Made by a program: the position numbers and the translations under genes. Below, piece by piece: positions 53,918 through 64,000 of a stretch of DNA of 64,000 bases. Under the pieces are notes generated by a model. That model was given only the letters and a program-made list of their open reading frames with translations, was not told the DNA's origin and did not search any database. The stretch is from Erythrobasidium yunnanense (Eukaryota > Basidiomycota > Cystobasidiomycetes > Erythrobasidiales > Erythrobasidiaceae): NCBI GenBank assembly GCA_001600175.1, contig BCJC01000001.1, positions 2,403,652 to 2,467,651 on the forward strand, in the 5' to 3' direction. Every line of letters begins with the position of its first letter. Within the stretch, counting starts at the first letter, position 1.

Positions 53918-54896
53918 ATGCTGACCACGTTTAAGCTGCTCTTCACAACTTCAATGCTCCTTACTACTGGCCTGAATGCTCTCCTTATCCCACCTATGCT
54001 TCCTGAGATGTCACGCTATGGTATCGATATCGCTGCAACCCAACAAATCCCCTTCTTCGCTGGACAGAAAAAGAAACCTAATACCAACAAGAGAGTCCCC
54101 GTAGTGCTGGGAGTCATGTCGCAGTGCGTGTCGTCACCTGATGAGACGATCGCCGGCCCTAATTGTGCTTCTTGCTTGCTGATGGTATAGATGCCCAGAT
54201 GCAGAAGTACGTGTACACAGACTCATGTTCTCAACCAGTCGCTGAAGGTACCTCACTCCAGCTCTGCGAATCTGTCTTCGACAAGGTCCTGGCAGTTGAC
54301 GACGATATTATGGATCTGCGCCTCGTCTACATTGGACAGCTCAACGAAACACTAACACCGTATGGTGTGGAATGCAAGCATGGCCCTGCCGAGTGCGATG
54401 GCAATGTACAGCAATTATGCGTCGCCGCCAATGTGAGCACACAACGAGATTGGTGGAATTTTGTGCAATGCCAGAACTTCAATGGATTGAAGAGGTCTGT
54501 TTTCAACACCCTAGCCATCTCTCGATTTATACTTATGGAATCAGCGACTGCAGGGTGGGCGACAGTAGCTTGGCCAAGAATTGCGCGAAGGCCATCAAGA
54601 AGAACTGGGACCCCGACTTCTCCGATTGTTACACCGGTAGTCAGGGCAGGAACCTACTGCAGGAATCAGGCAAGCCTAGCTACAGCTTCGGTGCCTACAT
54701 AGGCTAACTTGCTGCCGCTTCATTAGTCAAATTGGCTCACGAGATGAACATCACGAGATCTTGCACTATCGTGATCAACGAGAAGGTGGTCTGCATCCGA
54801 GATGGAGTCTGGAAGGACTGTCCTGTCGGTCACGAGGCTTCAGATTTCCAGAAGGTCATCGAGCAGGAGTACAAGGCCATTAACGGTCAGAATTAG
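53918..54896 (+). CDS. GILT-family thiol reductase-like protein (second active-site Cys missing)
   Basis: The protein carries the GILT signature CX3GX2ECX2NX4C as CKHGPAECDGNVQQLC. It is preceded by VPVVLGVMSQCPDAELCESVFDKVL and followed by NFVQCQNFNGLKR, IKKNWDPDFSDCYTGSQGRNLLQ and SCTIVINEKVVCIRDGVW. The N terminus has a hydrophobic segment (FKLLFTTSMLLTTGLNALLI) that is probably a signal peptide. Where animal GILT has a CXXC active site, this reads CPDA. Five exons (53,918-54,123; 54,191-54,206; 54,262-54,494; 54,554-54,669; 54,727-54,896) total 741 nt, giving 246 residues; exon 2 has only 16 nt. The last intron appears to be GC-AG (gcaagc at 54,670); a GT donor at 54,691 would leave only 36 nt. 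Confidence 0.87.
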
Positions 54897-55136
54897 TAAC
54901 GCTCTCCTTCGTATAGTATACGTCAAGAGTACCGTCAGTCCCTGTAGCCTTGGTCTCTCATTTTAACAGCACCTGCAGGCCTGCTTTTGTTAGTTTATAG
55001 AGCCTCAGTTTCAGTACACGATCCCTAGCTGTAGCTTATCTTCCTACGTCTGTCTTTCCTGTACCTTTCTATATGTATTTTGTAGCTACCACTTTACACG
55101 TGAATCAAACGTCGTAAGCCTTACTTCCGTCTCGAC

Positions 55137-55998
55137 ATGTCTACATCCAGTCGAGCTTCATCTTCCGCATCTTCTTCTGAGCCCATCTTAGGATCTGCAT
55201 ACTTAACTTCCCAGTCACTGATACCACCTGCTTCGCCAAATGATCTTTCGCCGTCATTATGCCTAAACATCTCACTTTTCAAGACTACGCTCAAGAAATA
55301 CAGAGCTTTAGACGATGCTATCACGACGAGGTTGAATAGAGATGCTGCGCTACATCGAGGGGATCCATCGACTTCTACATTAGGTGTCGGTAATGACGGC
55401 TTACCTGTCTTGGACGCGAATGAAGCGGCACAAGGGCGGACGTGCTTAAGGATATGGAAAGATATGATAGGTGCGCTCCCTTGAGGACCTGTTGTCTTCC
55501 AGGTGTTGGCACTGAAATCGCCAACAGAGTCCTGGCAAAGACGCGAGCGCGTAATCCGACATTGCGTTGGTACAATAGACGACCGCTTGAAGAGTAGGGA
55601 AAGAGAGCTTGATGCGCTGCCGGATCAAGACTACGAGAAGCTAAACGCTGAGCGTAAAGACCGAGTAAGGGATGACCTCTTCAGCGAGCAAGTCAAGGTA
55701 AGCTTTGATGTTGCTATTTCGTTTATTGGATTGCGACACTGATACTTTCGTCTCTATAGCGGCAGCAATTGCATAACGAGCTTTCAGGTAGGCTACCCTA
55801 CCGATCTCACTCCTGGACATCGAGCTAATTATCGTTTGTAATCCTGCAGTGGAGAGCATAGTCCGTCGGCGGACATTAGCAGCCTTCTTCTCTCGGTGTC
55901 CACAATTCCAGCCTCCAGCAGATCCAGATGGCGGTCCAGCTGTACCGCAGGTCGATCTGGAACCTATGCCTTTCCGGCCACGACCTATCAACAATTGA
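55137..55998 (+). CDS. MIX23: MIX23/CCDC58 (Cid2) intermembrane-space protein
   Basis: Cysteine-motif protein of the mitochondrial intermembrane space, imported through Mia40 in yeast. The conserved blocks are LCLNISLFKTTLKKYRALDDAITTRLNRD, GRTCLRIWKDMI-ESWQRRERVIRHCVGTIDDRLK and, after two more introns, VESIVRRRTLAAFFSRCPQF. Cys residues before FKTTLKK, in TCLRIW and in IRHC match the family's twin motif. A 58-nt intron joins DMI to ESWQ. The C terminus (DLEPMPFRPRPINN) is proline-rich. The gene converges with prolidase, 137 bp between stops. Confidence 0.82.
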
Positions 55999-56135
55999 CA
56001 GACATCTCTTGATACCACAAAGTACAACAGTGCAGCATCATTGTACCATATTCAGCATCTAAGTCTATATGCATGATTGTTTCACGTAATCTAGTACCCA
56101 GCTCAATGCATCCAGGCGATCTAGTCGCGAATATT

Positions 56136-57860
56136 CTACTTGCTCAGCGCTGGCGGCATGGACGTAGATTGACATAAAGCTTCGACATCTTCGATACTTC
56201 GCTTGACTGTCGTAAAGTTGTGGAAGCCGTTTGACGTTACAAGGATGCTGCGCCTGGCGTCAGCTTATTCCTTTCATCAAGAGATTTACGACTCACTCGT
56301 CCTCTATTCGCACTCCTCCGACAGGCATATACTTCTTAAGCACTTCCTGATCGATGTAAGGCGAGTCTTTGTGCGGTTTCAACAAGAATGGGTTGAAGTA
56401 GACGCCAGGCTCAACCGTAATAACCATGCCTTCTTCTAGATTTCCTCTATACCGCAGGTACTTGAGCAATGGGCTCTCTCCGGGCTTTGAATCTTTGAGC
56501 AGAGGCGAATCATGAACGTCCAGCCCGAGATTATGGCCTAAACCATGCGGAAAGAAGGCCATTGTGACTCCGCTATCGAGTATGTCTTGTAGAAGCTTAT
56601 TGTGGTCCCTGCCTTCTCTTGCATCATCTGGTACTTCGTCAAAATCCTTTTCCTTCACTCCTTTGGCAACCTCGCGGACTCCTTCAGCATTTGGCGATCT
56701 GAATATGCCAAGCTTGAGGAGACCCGTAGCTACTCTCTGATGCATCACTAGATGAATGGCATCCCAGCTTGCGCCAGGCTTAATTCGCGTGTAAGCAGCA
56801 TCTTGCATCTCCTCGACCAGCCTGTAGATATCCTTCGCTTCAGGCGTAAATCTCCCTCCATTACCGATAGGGAATGTCCTAGTGATATCGCTCGCGTAAT
56901 TCTCGAATTCGCAGCCTGCGTCCAACAGCAGCAGGCTTCCATTGCCTGTTGACGGGAATGACGATTTGTTCTTGATGTAATGCAGCGTACCCGCGCTTGT
57001 ACCGGACGCTGCAATAACTTCGTACGCTAAAGCTTTTGCACCTTTCCTTGCACAATGGTAACTGAATATCGCACTTGCTTCGTACTCTGTGTTGAGATCG
57101 CCGCTTCCCAACGCTCGCATGACTCCTTCGTGTGCCTTTGACGATATATCGTTCGCTATCTGGATCAAGTCGATCTCGACAGCTGTTTTTGTGAGTCGCG
57201 CTCGCTGGCAGGCCACCAAGAGGTGCTTGTCTGAGCTGGTATACTCTGTCTCTGATTCTTTCGGAAGAGGATAGCCAGGAAGAGTATGTATGGTCTTCGT
57301 TGGTAGCTGTTTCAGTATCTCAGGATAGTCTGCCAGAGTCGCGACGCGGCTGCCATCGAATGTCTTGTGCACTTCTTCTGGCGTAAGAGGCATACCGGAC
57401 CACCTGTTCGTATACTATCAACACCTTTCGTCGTAGAAGCTCGAGCTACTCACATCACATCGTCATTGTCGACTTCGGGTATCAGCAAGATGCTCGTTAT
57501 GCTCAGATCATCGTCAGGCTCCTTAGGGTTCTTGTTCTTCGTACACCAGCATATCAGTTGTGTAGCAGGGATGTCGCAGCCGGTGAGGTAGTAGAAATTG
57601 CTTTCTTGTCTGGAATCACGCATCATCGATACCGGCAGATCAGGCTATGGGCCTTCGAATGTCATGGAAGGCGGATTATTCGCCCACCTATACGGTAGTT
57701 CTCTATCTGTGTCGTTTCGGTACTTGACCTGCTCGCCGAACAGATGGATCGCTAGGGTATCTTCGCCGGTTGCTTTCGCGAGTTCTCGAAAGACCTTGAT
57801 CGCATGCAAGCGCGCAGAGTATAGCCCGACCTGAGGATACTTGTTGGCTTGGGCTGACAT
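56136..57860 (-). CDS. Xaa-Pro dipeptidase (prolidase), peptidase M24
   Basis: Metallopeptidase of clan MG that cleaves dipeptides ending in proline. It has a creatinase-like N-terminal domain (GLYSARLHAIKVFRELAK, LFGEQVKYRNDTDRELPYR-QESNFYYLTGC, ILLIPE) and the catalytic pita-bread domain. Dimetal ligands are visible: Asp in LLLLDAGCEFENYASDITRTFP (both Asp), His in FPHGLGHNLGLDVHD, Glu in GMVITVEPGVYF and Glu in GGVRIEDD. A short intron joins IEDD to ILVTSNGFHNFT, and the protein ends MPPALSK. The start at 57,860 gives MSAQANKYPQV. Length is about 500 residues, normal for eukaryotic prolidase. Confidence 0.9.
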
Positions 57861-57968
57861 CGTTTGAGGGTATTAGAGTGATGCGACTGGAACGAAATAA
57901 GCGTGAAGAGCATGCGAACAGATTACAGCTATTTCTATGACAACATCCCCGAACTATCCAATACTGCT

Positions 57969-60750
57969 TTACTGTTGACTCTGCGTGGTCTTGAGAACGT
58001 CTAGACAGACTTGCTGCGTCAGCTCTTGAAAGAAGTTTTCATGGTTGGATTCGGTAAAGCGTGCCATTCCTCCGCTCTCCAGCGCCATGCTCTCCCTGAG
58101 GTCTAGTCCATCCATAGACGATTTAATGATGTTGAGAATCTGATGGGTTTCCATGTTTCCAGTATTGAATTTCTCTTTATAGTCATCGACCCGTCCGCCG
58201 AAGTGAGAGCGAACTACGCCAAGATTCCTGACGCTTTCTGCGACTGGACCTTTTGGTTGTTCAGACGCAAAAGTAAAGAAGGATGATTGTAAGGGGCTCT
58301 TGGGGGTGGATGTGCCGAGGGACCGGCTTCCAGGGCTGGGACTTGCAGTAGGACCCAGTCGAGGAGAGACAAGTATTGCTGGAGGGCTACCTAGGCTTGT
58401 GAGCGTGCTGAGCTTAGATATTGATTCTTCGGCACGAAGTATCTCGTAGAACAGTTGCGCTACGGCGTCCCCGTCCGGTAGGATCACATCTGCCCAAACG
58501 ACCGCAAAGTCTAGAGTGAGCAGCACCTGATCTATGAGGTCTTCCATGAAGGGAAGGTCGGAGAGTTCGACTTGGCGGCTGACGAGAAAGTGGGCGAGTA
58601 GTAATAACGATTGGAACAGGAAAGTCCAGTCATAGGCTGTGGGAAGGGGAAGGGTCAGAGCCTGCATTGAACCTCAACAGCATCCCTTACTGATGCGTAT
58701 CCGGACGCTCTTCAATTGGTGCATTATCTTGTGTGCTAATCGCAGGACCAGGCTAACAAATCGAAGGTAAGCAGGCGCAGTGCCGGCGACCTGCAACACT
58801 TACAGGTATGTTTCGACATCGAGACGCTTCCGGACAATATTGAAGCGCAAGTAAAGCGCGATCGAGTCGAGAATGCTACAAACGATGGGCCGTTTTTCAT
58901 CACTCGACTGTGGCAGGGATGGTTGCCGCTGCGTCGATACCATGTCAGAGTAAGACTATAGTCTTGAGGTTTATCAGCCCACCTGACGGCAGATCCGAAC
59001 GGCGCAAGCATGTTCTGGCGGTATGAAGGTTTGTGCACCCTCTTCGACTAGGACAGTCAGTATAGCGAAGACTAGGCGAGAATATAGCTGCGACCGCCGA
59101 GAGACGGCTGCATGTGTCGCGATATATGAAGATAGACTGATCAAAGCGGATATCAGGTCCGGTTCCACTAGTGGTACAGCCGAGGTTAGCACTCTGCTAG
59201 CTTTCGATGCTGTAGCTCTCGTACCTGAGGTAGTCTCTGAGGCTTTTTCGCTGAGAAGGAAAGCACAAAAGGCTTTGTTGCTATTGACCAATTCGTATAT
59301 GGGCAGTAAGATAGCTGCGATTTCAAGGGGCCTATGACGCGGTAAGCTGATACCCCGAAAGTGTCGCAGTCGCTTCAACCTACATATCCTGACATAAGTT
59401 ATCTTCGCGTGTCGGATTGGCTTTCGGGGAGCTTTCGCTCTGCGATCTTGCGAGTCTAGGTGAAGCAGGCGTAGCAAGCCAGCGCAGTGAAGTGACCAGG
59501 GATGAGACACTGGACATCAAAGTAGCCGGCCCGTCGTCAGACTTCTGGATATAGGCACTAGGACAGCACCTCAGCGTTACTCCCGTACAGTAGATTAGCA
59601 CCTACTCTCGACATTGCCGAACTGCTACAGCAGCGGTCTCCTTTACGTGGCGCATGATGCCTTCGTCTACAAGGTCTTCGAAGCGCACTAAGAGCGGATT
59701 TCTCGCTTCGTACTTATGGTAATTGGCTAAGATGCCCACGAGAAGCAGGCATTCAGGAGCAAGGAGGGCGGTAACAGGATCCGTGACAAGCTGTAGACAT
59801 CGCGTCAGTAATATGTTGGCATCAGGGTGTACTACGTACCTTATTCACACTTCCAAATAAGTCTCGCCGCAGAAAGTATGAATTGATGGAACCCTGGCTG
59901 ATTGAGCTGACTACGTGAAGAGTCAGGCTCATCACCTTCTGCTTGATGTCCACTAGGAATGGCGTCAATGCAAGCTTTGACACGGCATAACGCTGCAACA
60001 CACGCGTTAAGTCATTCGCTTGGAATATCGCATCGATGGCATGTACGAAGTCCTGCGCGATTGCTCAGCGACTGGATGAGATGTAGTCATAGTCACATAC
60101 TCCGAATACAATATCTGCTTGGTCAAGCGAGCCAGCGAGCAGGTTCATCACATCGTAGCTGTAGTTTGGGAACGGCCGCGAGAGGAATAAAGGCAGGAGG
60201 ATCCGCAGAGTCTGTAAGTGTATCAATCAGCATGGTATGCACAAGATAACATAGCCTGCGTACATCGATGACATTACTTAGACGCGGGTCGTCGGCCTCC
60301 GGTGTCTTGATAGCTTTGATAGCATAGAAGAATAGCTCACGGACGTTGTTCTACGACAGCAACCACATCAGACCGTGTCACGCTACTGAAAGAAAGCTTG
60401 CGCACCTTGACAGTGCCGCTCTCAAGCAGATGCACATCAGGTACCGACTTGACGAGCTCTAGCAGCCGGGCTTTATCGACAGGCAAGCAGAAGAGATCAA
60501 AGTAGAATCTTTCAGGGTCTTTCTGAGTATATGGCTGAGGTTTGTCTGTCCCGCGTAGGATAGCTTCATAGCAGACTGCCCATTTCGACACGGGCGCGCT
60601 TGACTTCGAAGGACTGGGAGCTTGTCCTGGCTTTTCTAGAGTAGATTTCACGGAGGGACTGCCATTGGATAGGGTCGTGCGACGAGGCGTCAGTGTAGGC
60701 TTCATCCAGCGGCGCCCAGCCTGCAGTCGGTACGTGGAAAAGCCGTCCAA
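57969..60750 (-). CDS. ARMH3 (C10orf76/UPF0668) homologue
   Basis: Armadillo-like helical protein of the ARMH3 family. In human cells ARMH3 recruits PI4KB and acts at the Golgi. Conserved parts are SKWAVCYEAILRGTD, FYFDLFCLPVDKARLLELVK, NVRELFFYAIKAI, TLRILLPLFLSRPFPNYSYDVMNLL, VHAIDAIFQANDL, INSYFLRRDLFGSVNKLVTDP and, at the C terminus, DWTFLFQSLLLLAHFLV, FYEILRAEESISKL, NIIKSSMDGL and ESNHENFFQELTQQVCLDVLK. At least eight exons with 45-60-nt introns join the pieces, and not every join was fixed. The start is the Met at 60,750; MKPTLTPRR, 15 codons later, is an alternative. The gene lies 81 bp downstream of CCT2. Confidence 0.78.
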
Positions 60751-60831
60751 TATTATCGAGTGTCTAGAGGATTTGGTAATTGACTCTGCTACAACGGCGT
60801 CTAGACTGCGGACTTCGTGTAACGACAGCTT

Positions 60832-62702
60832 CTAATGGCCTTCACGCTTTCGCGGCGCTGACCGCAGGATATCGTCTACGCGCATGATCATCTCGCTCGC
60901 TTCGCTTGCAGACACCACGACCTGCTTTTTCAGCTTATACGATTCCGTGACTCCGATTTCACGCATAGACCCAATGGCTCCGTTCTCCATATCTAGACCA
61001 GCATCTTTTTGCCCGTCGTAGTGAGCTGCTCGAAGCTTCGATACCAGATCTGAACTGTCATATCCAGCATTGTCGCAGAGGATAGTCGGCATCTACGGAA
61101 GTCATGCATCAGCTCCGCTCCTTCGATAACTGACGAAAGACGCCCACCTGACGCAAAGCCCGCGCAAACGCCTCAACAGCCAAAGCTTGCTTTCCTTGCG
61201 TCCTCTTCGCAATATCATCCACTCTGTTGGCCATCAACATCTCCGAACATCCACCTCCGTAGACTGTCCTCGTCTCCTTGACGGTTTGCGAAAGTACCGA
61301 AAGCGCATCGTGCAGAGAACGGTCGGCTTCATCAATCATTTGGGCAGTTGCGCCTCGTAGCACGACAGTACACGCTTGACCAGCTGCTACGCCCGAGAAT
61401 TTGATGAGCTGGCAAGAACAGTTAGTCTGGGTTGTCACTGAATAATAGGGGCCGCTCACTCTGTCCTCGCCGATGATGACCTCCTCTATCGTGTCGCACT
61501 TGCCCAGCTTGACAAGATCAGGTCGCTCGAAAGTACTTGCGATCTCTCCTCCCGTCACTAGCGCCAGACGCTCGACACCTTCGAAATCTGCGTGCTCGAT
61601 GCACATAATTCCCTCTGCCGCGAACAGCGATTCGGGATAATTGTAGACGAGCTGTCTGTTGACAAAACAGTTGATGCCGTGCGACTTGATCTTTGCGACT
61701 TTAGCCTTCATCTTCTCCCTCTCTGCGCGCTCGAGTTCTGCCAATTTGCCTGTCCCGTCTACTTTCACCTTTGCTCCGAAGATCTTGATCTTATCCGTGT
61801 CCATTGACGTGTTTGCAATCATAATTTTGGCGTTCTCGATCTTGCGAGGGCAGTTGACGCTGATCTTCTTGTCGAGAATAAAGCCTTCATCAAGGTACGA
61901 GTCGCGCAGCTTTCCACCTGGCTTCTTGATGATTTGAATATGATCCAAGTCTGTACTGCCCTTCAGACGAAGAACGGCGCTGACTGCCAGCTCGGCGAAG
62001 TAGTCTTTGTCAGTCGAAAGGACCTTGGATGAGAGTGTCGTTTTAGCGATATTCGTCAGGTCTTCGCGGAAAGCTTCCAAGTCGGATCTGTTGCACGTCG
62101 TTAGACATGTCCTACATTCATTTTGATTGCCTGGACTCACCCATGGTCTATTGCTGATTCTTCGAGGGCGGCCAATGCTTCTCTGCTTGCTATCCTGTAT
62201 CCATCAACGATAGTCTGAGGATGTAACCTCTGTGCTACCAGCTTCTCTGCCTCTCTCAGTAGCTCTGCCGCCAGAACACACACGCTCGTAGTACCGTCAC
62301 CGACTTCGTCGTCCTGGACTTTGGAAATATTGACGAGGATTTTCGCAGCTGGATTGTCCAAAGCTATACTTTTCAAGATAGTTGCGCCGTCATTTGTGAC
62401 TATCACATCGCCAGTAGAGACAGAATGGAGAATCTTGTTCATGCCCTTTGGACCCAGCGTGGATTTGACGAGGTCTCCGAGCGCGATGGCACCGACAAAC
62501 GAGCTGAGACGGGCCTAAATCACAGAGAACATAGCAGTAAGTATCAAGCATGCACCGTCAAATGTCGTTTCTGCCAGCTGTTATTTCTCGAAATCTTACA
62601 TTTTCAGCGCGCTCTTGCGTTGCCTGTGTCCGATAAGATAGCCATTAGTGATGCTTTATAGTCTGTGCAGACCTCGTTTACCTCGTCGCTAAAGATGTTC
62701 AT
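60832..62702 (-). CDS. CCT2: T-complex protein 1 subunit beta (chaperonin CCT2)
   Basis: Subunit of the cytosolic chaperonin TRiC that folds actin and tubulin. The N terminus MNIFSDE is spliced to ATQERAEN and then [32 protein letters not shown]-site motifs are present: [30 protein letters not shown] and [11 protein letters not shown]. Other blocks are [80 protein letters not shown] and the final [31 protein letters not shown] (as [10 protein letters not shown]) and MIMRVDDIL. The start codon is at 62,702. The length of about 525 residues is normal. Confidence 0.93.
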
Positions 62703-62854
62703 GATAATAACCCAAAGTGTAAGGCCGGGAATCAAGCCAGGGTTGCTTCTTGACCAGAAAGTCATACAGCTTCCTCGCGTAACATTCAGACCCAAGCATA
62801 GACTGACGAAAGCTCTACAATTCCTGCCCTTCCTATGGCCTGCGCGAGGCGTTC
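62703..62854. promoter_or_regulatory. Divergent promoter CCT2 / cyclin C
   Basis: The start codons of CCT2 (minus) and the cyclin C gene (plus) lie 152 bp apart. No TATA box or heat-shock type repeat is obvious. Confidence 0.4.
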
Positions 62855-64000
62855 ATGGCAGCTGACTTCTATCGCTCGTCACACGGGTCAGTCACCGAAA
62901 CCTGGAAGAACGATCTATATGAACCATCTCATGCTGTCCTTGACCTCAGAAACTACTGGCTGATTGATCGCAAAACCCTTGCGAACGCCCGGGCTCTTGA
63001 CCTTCGATATGCAACCCCGCAAGAGATAGCTTGGATAGCCATCTGGAGCGCAAATTGTGCATCCTTAGACCTATCTTCCCTTCCCTTGGATAGTGCTGAT
63101 GCGATCTCGAAGCCATTCACAAGCTTGCGAAGCGGCTCAACCTCCGGCAGCAAGTCACCGCGACCGCTATTATTTATCTGCGACGCTTCTACTTGAAGAA
63201 TAGCTATTGCGGTGGGTTATCCTTCCTCTTTGGTCCCTGACTACGCTGAATCGAACGTGTTTGATAGAAACCGATGTACCTCTGGTCGCAGCGGCTTGTG
63301 TCTATGTTGCAGCTAAAGCTGAAGAAACGGCTATGCACATCAAAGTAGTCGTAACAGAAGCTCGCGCTACTTTCAGCGGTAAGTGCACCGTGTACCACCT
63401 TTCTGCAGATTATATCAAGCTGAGCCCTCGCAACAGAATATGGCATCACAGCTTTCCCTTCCGACTCCACCAAGTTGGCGGAGATGGAGTTCTGTATGCG
63501 CTACCCACTCTCTAAAACTATATGCAGCAGCTTATACATTCTCTATTGGCCAGATCTTTTGGAAGACCTGGAATTCCATCTTATCGTTTTCCATCCGTAC
63601 CGAAGCTTGATCAACATGACTGGCAGAGATAGTGGACCGGTGGCTGTCCGAGAAACAATGCTAGACATGGAAGACAACGTCCTTCAGATGGCTTGGTGAG
63701 TCAGACACGCACGAGGTCTTCCGCTGTAGATTGACACTTGGCCTTGGCAGGTTCGTCTTGAACGATACATATCGCACAGAGATATGTGTCATATATCCTC
63801 CACATATCATCGCTATCGGAGCTATCTACCTAGCCTTCTCTCTGCATGCCCCTTCCAGCATCTTTGCTGCACACAGAGCAAATACCGGATCAGCGAGCAC
63901 TAGCGCTGTCAACTCTCCTGCTCACTCTGGACACTTACCTCGCGGAGCAGCTGCAAGTACACCATTGACAGCTGCGATCGAGAATCCCATGAATGCAGCA
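62855..64000 (+). CDS. SSN8: Cyclin C (Mediator kinase module), partial at the right edge
   Basis: Partner of the Cdk8 kinase in the Mediator kinase module. Exons read MAADFYRSSH, RNYWLIDRKTLANARALDLRYATPQEIAWIAIWSAN-SIHKLAKRLNLRQQVTATAIIYLRRFYLKNSYC (in parts), ETDVPLVAAACVYVAAKAEET, LAEMEF-YLLEDLEFHLIVFHPYRSL, DNVLQMAW-FVLNDTYRTEICVIYPPHIIAIGAIYLAF. Each cyclin-fold block of yeast Ssn8/Srb11 is present, and introns of 50-70 nt explain the frame changes. The frame is still open at 64,000 in a Ser/Ala-rich tail, so the 3' end lies outside the window. Confidence 0.87.

Noticed and set aside
1-64000. Search for tRNA genes, LTR or DNA transposons, CRISPR arrays and origins
   Set aside because: No tRNA A/B box pair, terminal repeats, transposase or reverse transcriptase sequence, or regularly spaced repeats were seen by eye. 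A tRNAscan or repeat search could still find something weak.

Overview
This window comes from a compact fungal nuclear genome. It holds about 31 protein-coding genes in 64 kb on both strands. Most genes are split by very short introns (about 45-70 nt) with GT...CTNAY...AG signals. Several features point to a basidiomycete, probably a yeast-like lineage of Pucciniomycotina or Ustilaginomycotina; the sequence alone does not fix the species. These include two Zn2Cys6 regulators, an SSK1 response regulator, a fused FOL1 folate enzyme, a small secreted-protein domain of basidiomycete type, a DUF7721 protein and a GILT-like thiol reductase. I saw no transposon, LTR element, tRNA or CRISPR array.

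Left part (1-8.1 kb): a possible minus-strand gene fragment at the left edge; a degraded copy of the 5' end of 28S rRNA (about 541-750); a DUF7721 protein; two bleomycin hydrolase genes in tandem, the second with a damaged 3' end; SYM1/Mpv17; and the KEOPS subunit CGI121.

8.3-18 kb: chorismate synthase (ARO2) and prephenate dehydratase (PHA2) are divergent over only 83 bp, so two steps of aromatic amino acid synthesis share one intergenic region. This PHA2 has no ACT regulatory domain. Then come the 1,622-residue SSK1 of the HOG pathway and the tRNA adenosine deaminase subunit TAD2.

18.4-36.7 kb: TAF4 of TFIID; an unknown protein rich in SQ/TQ sites with a PIP-box-like motif; COG1; an unknown 235-residue protein; two tandem paralogous secreted proteins; the rRNA methyltransferase BUD23; a mitochondrial thioredoxin with a WCPPC active site; an unknown coiled-coil protein; and a DNAJC28-type (DUF1992) protein.

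36.8-48.6 kb: two Zn2Cys6 transcription factors face away from each other over 163 bp. Next are two tandem DUF829/TMEM53-type alpha/beta hydrolases and the trifunctional folate enzyme FOL1.

48.8-64 kb: an RXT2-like Rpd3L histone deacetylase subunit; a small acidic protein; the proteasome tether STS1/Cut8; a GILT-like protein; MIX23; prolidase; an ARMH3 homologue; CCT2; and, divergent from CCT2, cyclin C (SSN8), which runs off the right edge.

Most genes are housekeeping genes. The points most worth a second look are the rRNA fossil, the tandem duplications in which one copy is decaying or diverging (bleomycin hydrolase, secreted proteins, DUF829), the ACT-less prephenate dehydratase beside ARO2, and the unknown SQ/TQ protein. 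Exon joins were read by eye. Where I say that exon lengths sum to whole codons, I counted them (CGI121, PHA2, SSK1, TAD2, GILT).
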